DNA from: Desmodus rotundus
Lineage: Eukaryota; Chordata; Mammalia; Chiroptera; Phyllostomidae
DNA length: 64,000 bases
Direction: 5' to 3'
Assembly: GCF_022682495.2 (NCBI RefSeq)
Contig: NC_071396.1
Location: forward strand, 54,742,022-54,806,021
Under the pieces are notes generated by a model that worked only from the letters and a program-made list of their open reading frames with translations, was not told the origin of the DNA and made no database searches. Within the stretch, counting starts at the first letter, position 1. Each line of letters begins with the position of its first letter. Positions 1 to 10,092 of this stretch are shown here, one piece after another. Made by a program: the position numbers and the translations under genes.

Positions 1-2449
1 CTGAGATGGTATTTGGAAAGCAAAAAATATCATGGGAGTGAGTCAGAGCCCAGAGTTATAAGAATGCCTAAAAGGCGTGCCGTGGAGTCGAGTATTGGAG
101 GCTCCCTAAAGCCAGTTGGTGTCACAGGCAGTGAAATTTACCCTAGGAAATCAATCCCCTATGAAGGTACCACTTGGGGAATTAGCATACTGTTGGTAAG
201 CTCAACACAGCATGATTTTTCTATAGCTTTGGAACTTTGAAACAGATTACTGCTTCTTCAGTAGAGCATCAGATGAAGCAGTTGGCTTGAGTTTAGGAGT
301 CGTGTTTTACTGAAAATATGCATCTTTAAATACTAAAATTGTACTTGGTGCAGAGAGTTGATCACAGTATGGGAGGCACCTGGAAACTGAAACTGACTGA
401 GAGAACAGCTGTTTCAAGATACCCATCTAGTGCTCACTTCTGTACCGATATATGAAGCACTAAGAGATGAATATGCATAAGATAAACCCATGCATAATTT
501 GGCTCCCGGATAGAGAACAGGGGGGAATCCAGCAGAGAGAGAAAGTGGAATCATGCAGAGAGAAGCTCCATCATGAGATAGAAGCTGTGAAGCCCTTGAG
601 GCAGACGAGAGAGCAGGCAGCCCCTCAAGGGGGCTTGGATTTGGAAGAGTCCACTCTCCTTCTCCTTGTCTATCCTTATAGTAACCTCCTTTTCCTGAGA
701 CAACCTGATGGGGTCTCTGTTCACTACAACTGAAATTATCCAGATTAGTTGGTGCATTGGTAAAGACACTGCTTCTTGATTTCTTCTCAGGTTTGTCTTG
801 TATCCATGTAAATACTTACCATCCACTTCTGGGTGGTAAGTGGAAGAACATTTATGGAAAATATTCTCCACTCTATGTCTTCCTGAGAAATTACAGAGTG
901 TCATTTCTAGAGCTACTATGTTAGCAAGGAGACCAAAAGGCAAAACAAAAAGAGAACAGACAATTTAGTGTTTGGACAAAAAAATGTCACCTGCCAGTTT
1001 TCTTTTTTCTTTTGTCCATAGCATATCTAATGTCTAAGGTTACTTGTAAAGGTAGTTCAGACCAATTTAAGTATTTTCAGCCATAGATAAATCATATTTT
1101 GTGCCCCTTACTGCATTATCAGCAGAACAACTTCCACTGTGAAATCAAATGCTTTTATTAATATCTTTTCCCATGGAAAGCAAATGCATAATTTCAAACT
1201 GTGAGATGACAGTTTTGAATAAGCCCTGTTCTCTCCTCTTTGTGAGAAACTCCCCCCCCCCCACCTCTGCCATTGAATGATCTGGGATTTAATCAGCAAA
1301 TAGTAGCGAAGAATTAGCTTAGAAAAACAGCCCTCTCTAACACATGTGCTTTACAGACAGACTCTGTGTGCTGCAAGGAAACATTAGACCTCACAAGAGA
1401 AAACAGGAAGGCTGCCAGGGAAGGGTGGCAGATCCGAGTGCCTTTTGCAACATCTGTTGAAAGTGGACAAGCTGCCTGGTGCTGTGCCTCCTGGATTTCG
1501 TTGATCAGCTCCAGTGCCAGCTCCAGACCACAGGAGGCTGGTTTCCAGGTCTACTGGGCTGGAGCTGGAAGAACATGGAAAATTCTTGGAGCAGAAAAAG
1601 GCAAGTGGTTTTGGATGTGCTTGGCCATAAAAAAAAGATATTGATGGAAAACTTAGCTTTCTTTTCCCTCCTTGGAGAACATTGGTGCTGAGACTGTTTT
1701 TTTTTTTTTTTTTCTTCTTTTTTCCTTTCATTTGCCAAAAGCTTGGATTGGAACATACACACACACTTCCACGGAGAGCTCCAGTTAGCACATGCGGCTT
1801 CATTTTCAAGGAATAAAAAACAGGAGCCTACTCTCTGAGGCACTTTACTGTAGAAACATGTCATCAACCATAGTAGCCCCTTTTGTTGCAATATCTCTCT
1901 TCTCCAAACCAGTAACTTCTGTTTTCCACGAATGCACTGTCTCCTCTTACCTAAAATGAAAGCTGGCCCATCTTTCCTCTGCTGATCAGTCATCCCACTG
2001 GCTTATCATCTGCATTCAGACAGCTTCCACTGATGATTCTGGCAATGCTATTTTTGTTTGTGGATGCAGTATCCTAAAATAGTCACAGATAAGGTTTGAC
2101 CAATGAATGAGGAAGCCAGACTTTGTCGAGGGGCTAATTTGAATTTGCACTCATAATTTCCAATAAGAACACTAGTCAGGAGACAGAGAGCAGGTGATAA
2201 AATGAAACATCCAATGACATAGAACAGTAGTAAACTCTCACAATGTGCCAGCTCTGTGGTGTTCCATGCAGGTTTTCTCAGGTGTCCTCAAGAAATGCCT
2301 ATAAGGAGATAATTACTATGCTTAGATTCCTGGCTCAGAAATACAGTGTAATCTGGCTAAAATTAATTCACTTGTTAAGTATAAAAGTTTCCGTGATTCC
2401 AAGTTTCAAGATTTTCCAATATATTCTACTGTCTCCACAGAGTGTTATA
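1..2449. other. Anonymous single-copy-like DNA
   Basis: I recognise no gene, exon or repeat family here. It contains a C run near 1251-1261 and a long T/pyrimidine run near 1694-1724. Open frames such as 551-943 on the minus strand show no family motif, no splice context and no coding bias that I can see. Any conserved regulatory element would need cross-species alignment to detect. Confidence 0.5.
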
Positions 2450-2600
2450 ATTGTTCATTCAGTTAAGAGAGACTGCACGCCCATTCTGTGCCAGCCATAT
2501 GCCCAGCACCGGGACACAGCAGTGAAAAAGAAAGAAAAAGAAAACTCTGTTTTCATGGAGCTTACATTCTCTCCTCGAGTAAGAAAAGCCCTAAGAAGCA
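2450..2600 (+). repeat. L2-like LINE 3' fragment
   Basis: The run from 'ttctgtgccagccatatgcc' through 'gacacagcagtgaa' to 'catggagcttacattct' follows the familiar L2 3' pattern of 'tgtgccaggcactg', 'acagcagtgaa' and 'catggagcttacattc'. It is an ancient mammalian LINE remnant without coding capacity. The class is fairly sure; the subfamily cannot be told. Confidence 0.7.
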
Positions 2601-2669
2601 GTCTAATGTAATCTAGTCTAACCCAGGTGGGGAACTGAGCATACAAATTTTCTGCTAAACTTTGAAGGC

Positions 2670-2880
2670 ACCTTTACCAATCATAGGCTCTGAGTCTGGC
2701 TTTGAACTGGGCCCTGATTTTTCCTGGTGGTGCTTTTCCTTTTGTAAAACGAGATTCATAATACTAGTACTTGCCCCATAGAGATACTTTTTTTTTAAGA
2801 CTGAAGGAGATAATGCACCTAGACTACTTAATATATCACCTCACACAGAGCAAAAACTCAATCAAAGATTACTTGTGGTG
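2670..2880 (+). repeat. MIR-like SINE fragment
   Basis: The order of motifs ('gtctggctttgaactggg', 'aaaacgagattcataatact', 'gaaggagataatgcacct') matches the core and 3' half of a MIR. It is diverged and carries a T-run insertion. This is an ancient tRNA-derived SINE remnant with no visible function. Confidence 0.5.
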
Positions 2881-3740
2881 ATGATGATAACGAGAGAGTC
2901 TAGACATTGATTTCAACAATAAAGAGGGCAACCTTGTAACTGAAAGAGGAGAAGACTTGAGGCAGAACACACAATACTTAATTTTAGAACCCAGGGCTCG
3001 TTCATAAGGGAAATGTAGCTGGTCTCAAAAGTGGTTTTTAAAACTAGGTTAAAATAGATCGCCAGTGAACCTGAAGCAGTTTCCAGGCTGGTGACCACTA
3101 TTGCATGAGTCCCTTTTTACGGCATCCTCTTGGCATCTTCTCAGTTGGAGCTGGGCCAGAGATGTACCTTCTGGAGAGGCACAGGGATAATGTATAGGTC
3201 CAGCTCTGGTTTGTGGAGCAGAAGGGATCAGGAATTGACATTGGCTTTAGAGGAGGGAGCTTGTTTCCCACCCATTCACTGCCCTTCTTCTTCCCCCCAG
3301 GGAGGTGATGGACTCCTACCTGTGGGAGAACCTGAGAGCCTAGTAGTGAGATGCTAGATGGGAAAGACAGCAGTGGAATGAATGCTTCCATGTGAGCTGT
3401 GATCTAGGGAAGGCTTAGGAATTTTGGCTCAATGGATGGATATAAGTCTGGGTGTTCAGATTGTCTTGCTCGGTAATCCTGTTCACATTTACACAAGTTG
3501 TTTATGAATTCCCCAACTTCCAAAGCCTGGATTGGCTTAATGCTCTTGCTGGCCTAACTCATAGATCCTGCCAATTGTCATTGAGAGAAACACAATCTGG
3601 CGGCTTCTCCACTTGTTAATTAATACATCCTTAGGTGTTAGAGATGGGAGATTCCCGTCATTTACATTCTGTTAGAGTTATAAACCTAGGACAAATTCAC
3701 CTTCATTGCAGTCTATGATCATCATCTTTGTTCAAGTACA
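2881..3740. other. No recognised feature
   Basis: Short overlapping open frames near 3098-3391 occur on both strands, but none resembles a known protein and there is no supporting exon structure. I see no repeat family. Confidence 0.45.
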
Positions 3741-3744
3741 CAAG

Positions 3745-3870
3745 GAGACCTCCAGTGAAGCATTTAACCTTCCGGTGTCTGAGTCTCCTCAACTATGAAA
3801 TGGAAATATTTGCATCTGCCCAGGAAGTCTTACGAGGCTGTATTAAAATAATGAAAATGAAGCCTCCAGC
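3745..3870 (+). repeat. MIR-like fragment
   Basis: 'catttaaccttccggtgtct', 'ctcctcaactatgaaatgg' and the following 'gaggctgtattaaaataatg' follow the 3' half of MIR (the part resembling 'ctcatctgtaaaatggg ... gaggattaaat'). Diverged and truncated at both ends. Confidence 0.5.
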
Positions 3871-4214
3871 TTGAATAAGTGTCTCTACGTTTTCACCTTG
3901 AACTGAGGGCACCAGGCACTGTGTAGCTCTCTTTAACCCTCTGTCCTATCTCCTCAGTCAGACCACAGAGACAGCAGTTTAAGAATATGTGTCTATTCCA
4001 TCTGTACACCTTTTTTTGTACAACCCCTTGTATGACCTTTAATTCTATTTTTTAATTTCTGTAATAAAAATTTAGTAACTTCTACACAGGTCCTGTGTAG
4101 GTAGAAAACTTGCTCTGTTTGGTTCCAGCTCCTTTCACATTTATTATCTGCTTCAGGGTTGGACACAAGGTGAGGAGAAGGCTAATAAGGGAAAGAGCGC
4201 AGTCTCTTCCATGG
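3871..4214. other. No recognised feature
   Basis: AT-rich sequence with no family signature that I can recognise. Confidence 0.4.
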
Positions 4215-5334
4215 ATGGTATATTTTTTGAAATAAACTTTTAATTTTAAAATAGCTGTATATTTAAAGAAAAGTTGTAAAGATGACACAGAGAGTTCTCA
4301 TATACCCCTCACCCCAATGTTTTCCCTAATGTTAACACCTTACATTTCCATACAGTATATTTGTCACAACTAAGAAATCATTGTGGTTACATTGTTATTA
4401 ACCAAACTCCATACTCTATTCAGATTTCGCATGTTTTCATACTAATGTTCATTTTCTGTTCTAGGTTCCCATCCAAGATAATACTTATATTTAATTATCA
4501 TAGATCCTTAATCTCCTCTGCTCTGTGAAATAACCTTAGTCTATCCTAAGGTTATATCCTAAGGTTATTCATGACCTTAACAGTTTGAAGGAGTACTGGC
4601 CAGGTATTTTGTACAATCTCCCTTAATTTGGTTTTGTCAGATATTTTTGTCGTAATTAGCCTGGAGTTATGAGTTCTTGAGAAGACCATGGAGATGAAGT
4701 GCCCTTCTCATTACATCATCTCAGGGTCAGTGCTGTGAGCACAGCTTACTACTAGGTGATGCTGATCTTGATTATCTGGCAAAGACAGCATACACCAGTT
4801 TCTACATTGTAAAGTTGCTTTTCCCCCCATTCCATACCATTCTTTTTAAGTAAGTCATCAAATCCAGTTCACACTTGAAGAGGTGGGGAGGTGCTAAGTT
4901 TCACTTCCTGGGATATATACATAAATAATTTGGAATTCTTTTCTAAATACTTGTTTCTTCTCTCTGTCTCTCTTCCCAACTATGTCTCCATCCATTTCTA
5001 TCAGTATGGACTCATAAACAAGTATATATTTATTTTATGTTGTAATATAATATTGCATTCATTATTTACTTTGTTCCTCAATTGTTCCACCTTTGGCCAT
5101 TGGCAGATTTTTCAGATTGGCTCTTATGTCCCTTTGATAAGCCCCTACCCTTTTGATTTTTTAGCATTTTTCACTTTTACACACTAAGAGATCCTCTAGG
5201 CTCATCTTGTATTTTCCCTGTCCTGGCCTGAGAATTAAACATTTCTCCAAGTAGCCCTGATTTCTGTTACTGGAGGATAATATTAGAAACCAGAACCTGG
5301 ACACTTAGTGTGCTTATTGCAAATGGGATGTCAC
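4215..5334 (-). mobile_element. Old L1 (L1M-class) 3' region, antisense
   Basis: A continuous run matches, from memory, a long conserved tail segment of an old mammalian L1. Landmarks in order are 'agttgtaaagatgacacaga', 'gtcacaactaagaaatcatt', 'catgaccttaacagtttgaa', 'ggagtactggccaggtattt', 'tatcagtatggactcat', and 'ggctcatcttgtattttccc'. The element is diverged and non-coding. The minus orientation is my best reading and is less certain than the class call. The low-scoring frame at 4891-5187 is part of this repeat, not a gene. Confidence 0.6.
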
Positions 5335-5710
5335 TGACTTTAGGCCTCTCAGTGGCTGGTGTAGGTTTATTCTAACATTGAGTCCTCTGTGCATTGGAAC
5401 GTTAACTGGGTCTTCTCTCTTCTTCTGGGGTATGGTTTCCTCTGAGGTCTCTCCGCTGGAGTCATCACCAATGGTTACTTTATTGGCAATGAGGACCACT
5501 GCTGAATTTTAAATATGACAGGATAGTGAAAGCTATCTTCTAGTAACATTACCTGCATATCAATTTGAGGGATGACATGGAGTAGCAAGGGAATGCAATA
5601 GGGAAGCTGGTTAGGATATTAATGTACTAGTCTTAGGGTTATGAAAAAATGAAGTCTGGGCAAGGATGATGACTGTGAAAATCAAAAAAAGGGAGACTAA
5701 CATAAAAAAT
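5335..5710. other. No recognised feature
   Basis: Spacer between an old L1 tail and the inverted young L1 fragment. Nothing coding or repeated is recognised. Confidence 0.4.
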
Positions 5711-6128
5711 AACTGTTAATATACCTTAGTTTTTGGATCCACTCGTTTGCTGATGGGCACTTAGGTTGCTTCCAGTACTTGGCTATTGTAAATTGTGCTG
5801 CTATGAACATTGGGGTGCACAGGTTCTTTTGGATTGGTGTTTCAGGGTTCTTAGGGTATAATCCTAGCAGTGGAATTGCTGGGTCAAAGGGCAGTTCCAT
5901 TTTTAGTTTTCTGAGGAAATTCCATACTGTTTAGGGCAGGGGGGAATGGGGAGGGGACAGTGAGGAGAGGGGATTACAGGAACTACTATAAAGGACACAT
6001 GGACAAAATCAAGGGGGAGGGTGGAGGTGGAGGGTGGTTCAGCTGGGGTGGGGTGGAGGGATGGGGAGAAAAGGTACACAACTGTAATTGAATAACAATA
6101 AAAAATTAAAATAAAAAAAAACTGTTAA
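5711..6128. mobile_element. 5'-inverted (twin-primed) short L1 insertion with TSD
   Basis: From 5720 to about 5930 the minus strand encodes the last part of L1 ORF2 and is nearly identical to 39446-39653 of the full-length L1 in this window. From about 5933 to 6119 the orientation switches: the plus strand now reads the L1 3'UTR ('aaaggacacatggacaaaat', 'caactgtaattgaataac') and ends in an A-rich tail. This head-to-head arrangement is the known product of twin priming during L1 integration. The 9-base repeat 'aactgttaa' lies at both ends (5711-5719 and 6120-6128), as expected of a TSD. The insertion is short and dead. Confidence 0.85.
5720..5930 (-). pseudogene. L1 ORF2 C-terminal fragment in the inverted segment
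   Basis: The minus-strand frame carries the ORF2 C-terminal motifs '[13 protein letters not shown]' and '[11 protein letters not shown]'. It differs from the full-length copy at 39.3-39.65 kb at only a few codons. It lacks endonuclease and reverse-transcriptase domains, so it makes nothing useful. It breaks off at the inversion junction near 5930. Confidence 0.85.
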
Positions 6129-6711
6129 AAGTCTTGAAGATCTGGGCGTTCTCAGTTACTTCTTGCCATGGTTCTATACTTTGATTTTCTGACACCTAGT
6201 TCTGCCATTACTGCAATATGTAAGTCAAGACACTGTCTAAGTTCAGTCAGACTCTCAGGACATTTAGAATGGAAAATTCAGAGTGGTTACTGTAGCCAAT
6301 AGCTCTTGAGGCCCAAGTCTCAACAGTGGGTTGCTCACAGCTTCTTCATGTTAGTGACATAGGGCAGACATCTTTTCATTCCCTCTAGGCAGTGGCTGTA
6401 TCCAGGAAGGAAATATGACTAGATACGAAATGATGGTTTAAAATTTTCCTGTAATATTCATCCTCAATTTGCTTATTTCTGGTATCTTCTAAGAGGGAGG
6501 GTATAGAAAGGTACTAGAATAAAACATTTATAATTTTGTGAGGGTGAGAATGAGCCATGTAAGAGCTAGAGGACTTAGGTAGCTCTTCATGAGAGACAAG
6601 TCTGTAGCTCTCTAGGTCCAGTGTGTGCAAAATATTTTTTCTGATGGATATGAAGGGCTTTGAATGGCTATGTAAGGAGTTTGCATTCACTCCTCCAGGA
6701 CCTCTCTTCTT
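6129..6711. other. Spacer with one copy of a 107-bp direct repeat
   Basis: Only the repeat at 6300-6406 stands out (listed separately). The rest has no recognised family or coding signal. Confidence 0.4.
6300..6406 (+). repeat. Direct repeat copy A (partner at 7921-8028)
   Basis: About nine in ten positions match 7921-8028 by eye. Shared blocks include 'tagctcttgaggcccaagtc', 'ctcacagcttcttcat' and 'ccctctaggcagt'. The flanks of the two copies differ, there is no poly(A) tail and no terminal inverted repeat. The downstream copy sits between the two env remnants, so this may be an extra ERV-derived fragment or an unnamed interspersed repeat. I do not recognise the family. Confidence 0.8.
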
Positions 6712-6866
6712 ACCTAAAATGCAGTCCACAGAGCAGGAACATCAGCATTGCCTGGGACCTTGCTGGAAGTGCAGAGAGTATCAGGTGCTGTCTACTGAAT
6801 AAGAATTGGTATTTTAATAAGATTCCCAAGTCAATCATATGCATGTTAAAGTTTGAGATACAATGG
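6712..6866. mobile_element. MER5A-like hAT (Charlie) element
   Basis: Motifs in order: 'aggaacatcagcattgcctg', 'ggaccttgctggaa', 'aagattcccaagtcaatcat', 'catgttaaagtttgagat'. This follows MER5A, with an interior resembling 'acctactgaatcagaa' and terminal repeats resembling 'cagtggttctcaaa', here decayed to 'atacaatgg'. It is non-autonomous and old. A second MER5-like element follows at once. Confidence 0.65.
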
Positions 6867-7046
6867 TCTAGACCACTGATCCACTAACTTGGCTGTACAT
6901 GAGAATCCTCTGGCAGAGCTTTACAAAATACTGATGCTTGGGTTTGTGCCTGCAGATTCTGACGTCATTGCTATTGAATGTGACCTGAGTATTTGAACTT
7001 TTAAAACTCTCACTAGGCAGAAAATATTTCAGAACTACAGTGCTAT
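6867..7046. mobile_element. MER5-like hAT element, second copy
   Basis: 'ctaacttggctgtacatgag', 'aatcctctggcagagcttta', 'caaaatactgatgcttgggt' and 'gcagattctgacgtcattg' follow the MER5 pattern 'aacttggctgcacatt', 'gagctttaaaaaatactgat' and 'agattctgattt'. Non-coding and diverged. Confidence 0.6.
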
Positions 7047-7047
7047 A

Positions 7048-7135
7048 CCAATGGTTTTCAATTATGGTTGGACATTGGAATCACTTGAGGTGTTTAAATA
7101 TTTAAAAAAATGTTTGGGTCTACCATCTGTTGGAG
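7048..7135. mobile_element. Partial third hAT (MER5-type) fragment
   Basis: 'caatggttttcaattatggt' and 'tggaatcacttgaggtgttt' resemble a hAT terminal repeat followed by a MER5-like interior. It is truncated at about 7135, where ERV-related sequence begins. Confidence 0.45.
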
Positions 7136-7139
7136 AAGG

Positions 7140-7210
7140 TCATTCAGAGGATGTGACTGCCAGTTGACCTGCAAGCTGGACCTGGGTTATCAAAGGTTCC
7201 TCACACCCTC
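7140..7210 (+). repeat. Leader-like tract, upstream copy
   Basis: 'gaggatgtgactg', 'caagctggacctggg' and 'ggttcctcacaccct' align with 10093-10167 ('gaggacgtgactgag', 'gtgagctggacccagg', 'ggctcctcactccct') at roughly 70-75 per cent by eye. The downstream copy directly follows the ERV LTR, where a retroviral leader would be. This copy directly precedes the env remnant. See the findings for what that may mean. Confidence 0.6.
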
Positions 7211-7323
7211 CCCACCCATCCCCTCATGCCTGACAGTTAGTTATGCCTCTCCTGGCCAACATGAATAATACACACCATCAGGTCAGATAACTGATGATGC
7301 AGCCACTTTAACGTCTAAGAATC

Positions 7324-7900
7324 ATGCCACGGTGTATTTCTTATAGAAGAGGATTACCTACTTTCCCATATTCTATGGATATTCCTAGGAAACATCCATT
7401 TATTCAGCCTTGGGCTGCTGCTGTTCCTGTGGTATTCAGTCATGGGATGGTCACCCGACAGAAATACCTTTCTACAATGGGCCTCCTCATCAGCTCATCA
7501 AAGGAATCAATTCAACTGTTGGGTATGTGGGCGGCTGCCCTGCTCCAGCTCATCAGGTTTGCCTTGGTGAGTATCTCTACTCTAAGCAGGGGATTAGAAG
7601 GCCATAAAGCAGTACACAAAGGAAGAAAAAGCTAGGCCTAGTACCCTTAATTCATCTGATATCACCAATACTGACCCAGAAAGAGGGCGGATGGCATACA
7701 CAATCAGTAACACTTTGCATGGACATTCTTTTTCAGTCAGTCAAACTACACAGGCAGCCTATCAAACCGCTGATTGGAAGGGTCCTAAAAATACCACCTT
7801 CAGAGGCATGGGTTGTTACACTCAGATCTGGGATGGGTTCATGTGGCTCACCCCACGCTATGGACATTTGAGTACCTGAATACACCTAGAGTGGGAACAG
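7324..7900 (+). pseudogene. Env surface-subunit-like remnant
   Basis: Two plus-strand frames (about 7410-7607 and 7691-7879) have the Cys-, Trp- and Gly-rich look of a gammaretrovirus-type surface subunit. They lie in the expected place upstream of the transmembrane remnant. Stops and frame changes interrupt them at about 7608 and 7880, no signal peptide is visible, and no contiguous frame runs through. The surface assignment is inferred mainly from position and composition and is weaker than the transmembrane call. Confidence 0.45.
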
Positions 7901-7920
7901 AAAAGTCACTCTAAAGAGAG

Positions 7921-8028
7921 TAGCTCTTGAGGCCCAAGTCTTAACACTGGGTTTCTCACAGCTTCTTCATTTTAGTGACACAGGGCAGATATCTTGCTAT
8001 TTCCCTCTAGGCAGTAGCTGTATCCAGG
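7921..8028 (+). repeat. Direct repeat copy B (partner at 6300-6406)
   Basis: Matches copy A over about 107 bases with a handful of substitutions and a small difference around 'atcttgctatttccc'. It lies just after the surface-subunit-like remnant and may replace or interrupt env sequence there. Confidence 0.8.
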
Positions 8029-8399
8029 GATACAGGATGAATATCACTGGAATTGGGTAGTTATTCTGTCACATTGAAAGATAGCAACTAGTTTGGCACT
8101 GACTAGTTGTGTCACCCAGGTTTTAATTTGAGCAGCCTGAATGTGACCCAATAGGTATGTGGCAGAAAGCTTTGGCTGAGGCTTCCACCTGGGTGGTTGG
8201 AGCCCTGAGCCCTGGATTTTCCCTGGGCACAAAGGATGATGTACCCCATAGTAACAAGTCTTGCCAACCTCCCTCTCCTCAACATCAGTGATATACTGGT
8301 TTAATCATTTGGCCACTGGTTTTGTTCCCTCCATTGGCTTGGAGGATAGTACAGCACATACAGAATCCCTTACGAAATTCATCCAACAAACCTGAAAGG

Positions 8400-8475
8400 A
8401 TAGATGACAAAGCCCGTCTTTACTGAACGCTTAAATGCCTCTAATGAGAAAGCTGTCCTCCAAAATAAGATGGCC
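8400..8475 (+). pseudogene. Env transmembrane remnant, part before the nested LTR
   Basis: The plus-strand frame ending at 8475 has the heptad-type pattern and Asn/Gln-rich end found just before the conserved Gly-Gly-Thr-Cys region of gammaretrovirus-type transmembrane subunits. It ends at the 7-base repeat that marks the nested LTR. The frame resumes in the same phase at 9239. It is a broken fossil, and upstream stops show it was dead or dying independently of the LTR. Confidence 0.65.
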
Positions 8476-9244
8476 CAAGGTGGGGGGTGGGTCTCCACAT
8501 CAACAAGCAATTTTTGCAACACCAGGTGGGTATCCTATAATTCAACTCAGTTCTAACACTATCTAACCAGGGATAGAATCAGATTCTATAGGTTAAGGGG
8601 TAAGTCTTATAAGGCTTCCCTTCCCCCATTTCAGAGGCCAGTCGCAAGTACAGGTTACCTATACTTTGACCAACTGACCAACTGGCTATAAATCAGAGGT
8701 TTCTAAGACCTGCCCCACCACTCTCCCCCAAGGTTCAATTAATTTGCTAGAGTGGCTCCCAGAATGCAGAATAACATGTTACTATATCACTAGGTTATTA
8801 TTTTAAAAAATACAGCCAGATGGAAGAGATGCTCGGGGTGAGGCAAGGGGAAAGGGGCGGAGCCTCCATGCCTCTCCAACGGTGCCACTCTGCCAGCATT
8901 TCCTCGTGGTCACCAACCCGGAAGCTCCCCAAACCTTGTCCCTTTGTTCTCTTATGGAGGCTTCATTATGTAAGCATGATTGATTAAATATTGGCCATTG
9001 GATATTGATTTAACCTTCAGCCTCTCTCCCCTCCCTGGAGGTCAGGGGATTGGAACTTTGGTTCCTCTGGCAATAAAACCCGATCCTTAAGTGGGGTCCA
9101 ACAGTCAGGCATTAACATAATAAAAGACACCTTCCCTCCAAGCCCATCACTTAGGAAATAACTAAGGAGCTCTTTGCCAGAAACTGCATGAAGACCAAAT
9201 ATTATATATACATATAATTATAAATTGCAATATCACAGATGGCC
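8469..9244 (-). mobile_element. ERVL-type (MER21-like) LTR inserted in env
   Basis: The block 8515-9237 follows an LTR consensus I recall as MER21-like. Landmarks are 'caccaggtgggtatcctata', 'ctataaatcagaggtttcta', 'gaagagatgctcggg', 'attgattaaatattggccat', 'cctctggcaataaaaccc' and the end 'tgcaatatcaca'. The 7-base sequence 'gatggcc' occurs at 8469-8475 and 9238-9244, flanking the element like a TSD. The right end has the expected CA; the left end reads 'caagg', so it is degraded or misplaced. The minus orientation is tentative. Confidence 0.7.
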
Positions 9245-9649
9245 GTGGACATTATTACTGCCTTGCCAGGAGGAACCTGTGCCATCATGCACACCAAATA
9301 TTGTGTGTTCATACCTGAGGTGTCTGCTGTTGTATCATCTTTGTTAAATCACATGAGGACACAGGGGAACACCCTAAGTGATCTGGCTCCCAGCCTGAGG
9401 GACTATATAAATGAATGGTTCAAATCAGGGGCTCTCGATCATCATTATCTTCATCTGTGTTTGCTCTTGCACGAGCCTCCATTGTTGCCATTGCCCCTGC
9501 CTCCAGTGCAGCCAAACAGCCACCCAATGAGCTGCCTTCAGGCTAATGGAAGCCCTGGCTGTGTGCAGGGGGTCTTACTGCAGAAGAGGAAGAGGGTCAC
9601 CAGGGAAAAACTGATGGAGGTGGTCATGGAGAGTGACAGACCTAGGTAG
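9238..9649 (+). pseudogene. Env transmembrane remnant, part after the nested LTR
   Basis: The frame from 9239 shows the Gly-Gly-Thr-Cys motif and a CX6C(C)-type disulphide loop in which the first Cys of the final pair is replaced by Tyr. It continues with the conserved Ser-Ser-Leu-Leu-Asn-His and Leu-Ser-Asp-hydrophobic region and a Trp-Phe pair before the membrane. The membrane segment is not in this frame: a hydrophobic, Cys-rich stretch appears in another frame after about 9440, so a frameshift is likely. In intact relatives this subunit drives membrane fusion at entry. This copy cannot, being split, shifted and lacking an intact membrane anchor. Confidence 0.8.
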
Positions 9650-10092
9650 GCCTAGGAGGAATGGAAAATCACCAGGTGGGAAAACTGTACTGTGGGAAAC
9701 TGTAGCCTGGGAAAATGCCTGCCTGGGAAGCTGCCTGTCGACCCTACCCAGGAAAAACAGATGCCTGGCATGAGGGTCTGGGGTCGGCTTATCCAGCATA
9801 ACAGGATGCAGCTTTAACTTGAGCCTGACAAAATGTATCAACAATGGTCAGCAGAAATGGCACCCAGCAACCAGCTCTAGCCAATCAGACTCTGACACCC
9901 CAACCAGTTACCCTTTGTGGGTTTTTGCACTTAAAAACCCTGCCCTAAGAACAACCCAGAGTCTTAACCTCCCTTGGTTGGCTCCCCAACCTCCCTAAGT
10001 TGGCTCCACTTTTCCCTCTTATTTCCTGATAATAAACCCTGCTCCTTAGCTCCATGCGTCTAACTGGTTTCTTGAGCAACTCCGACCTAACA
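9650..10092 (+). mobile_element. Gammaretrovirus-like LTR
   Basis: Promoter-type signals lie in the expected order: a CCAAT box at 9881-9885 ('ccaatcagac'), a TATA-like 'ttaaaaaccc' at 9931-9940 and a polyadenylation signal AATAAA at 10031-10036. That gives an R region of roughly the usual length. The right end is probably 'acctaaca' at 10092. The left end is uncertain, somewhere between 9635 and 9665, after the purine-rich tract near 9581-9594. It lies immediately downstream of env, as a 3' LTR should. Confidence 0.65.

Noticed and set aside
551..943. 130-codon minus-strand frame as a gene
   Set aside because: No recognised domain, no splice or poly(A) context, and starts and ends within anonymous sequence.
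7137..10092. Captured, functional env gene (syncytin-like)
   Set aside because: The frame is split by an LTR, shifted near the membrane segment, interrupted by stops in the surface part, and has lost one Cys of the conserved pair.
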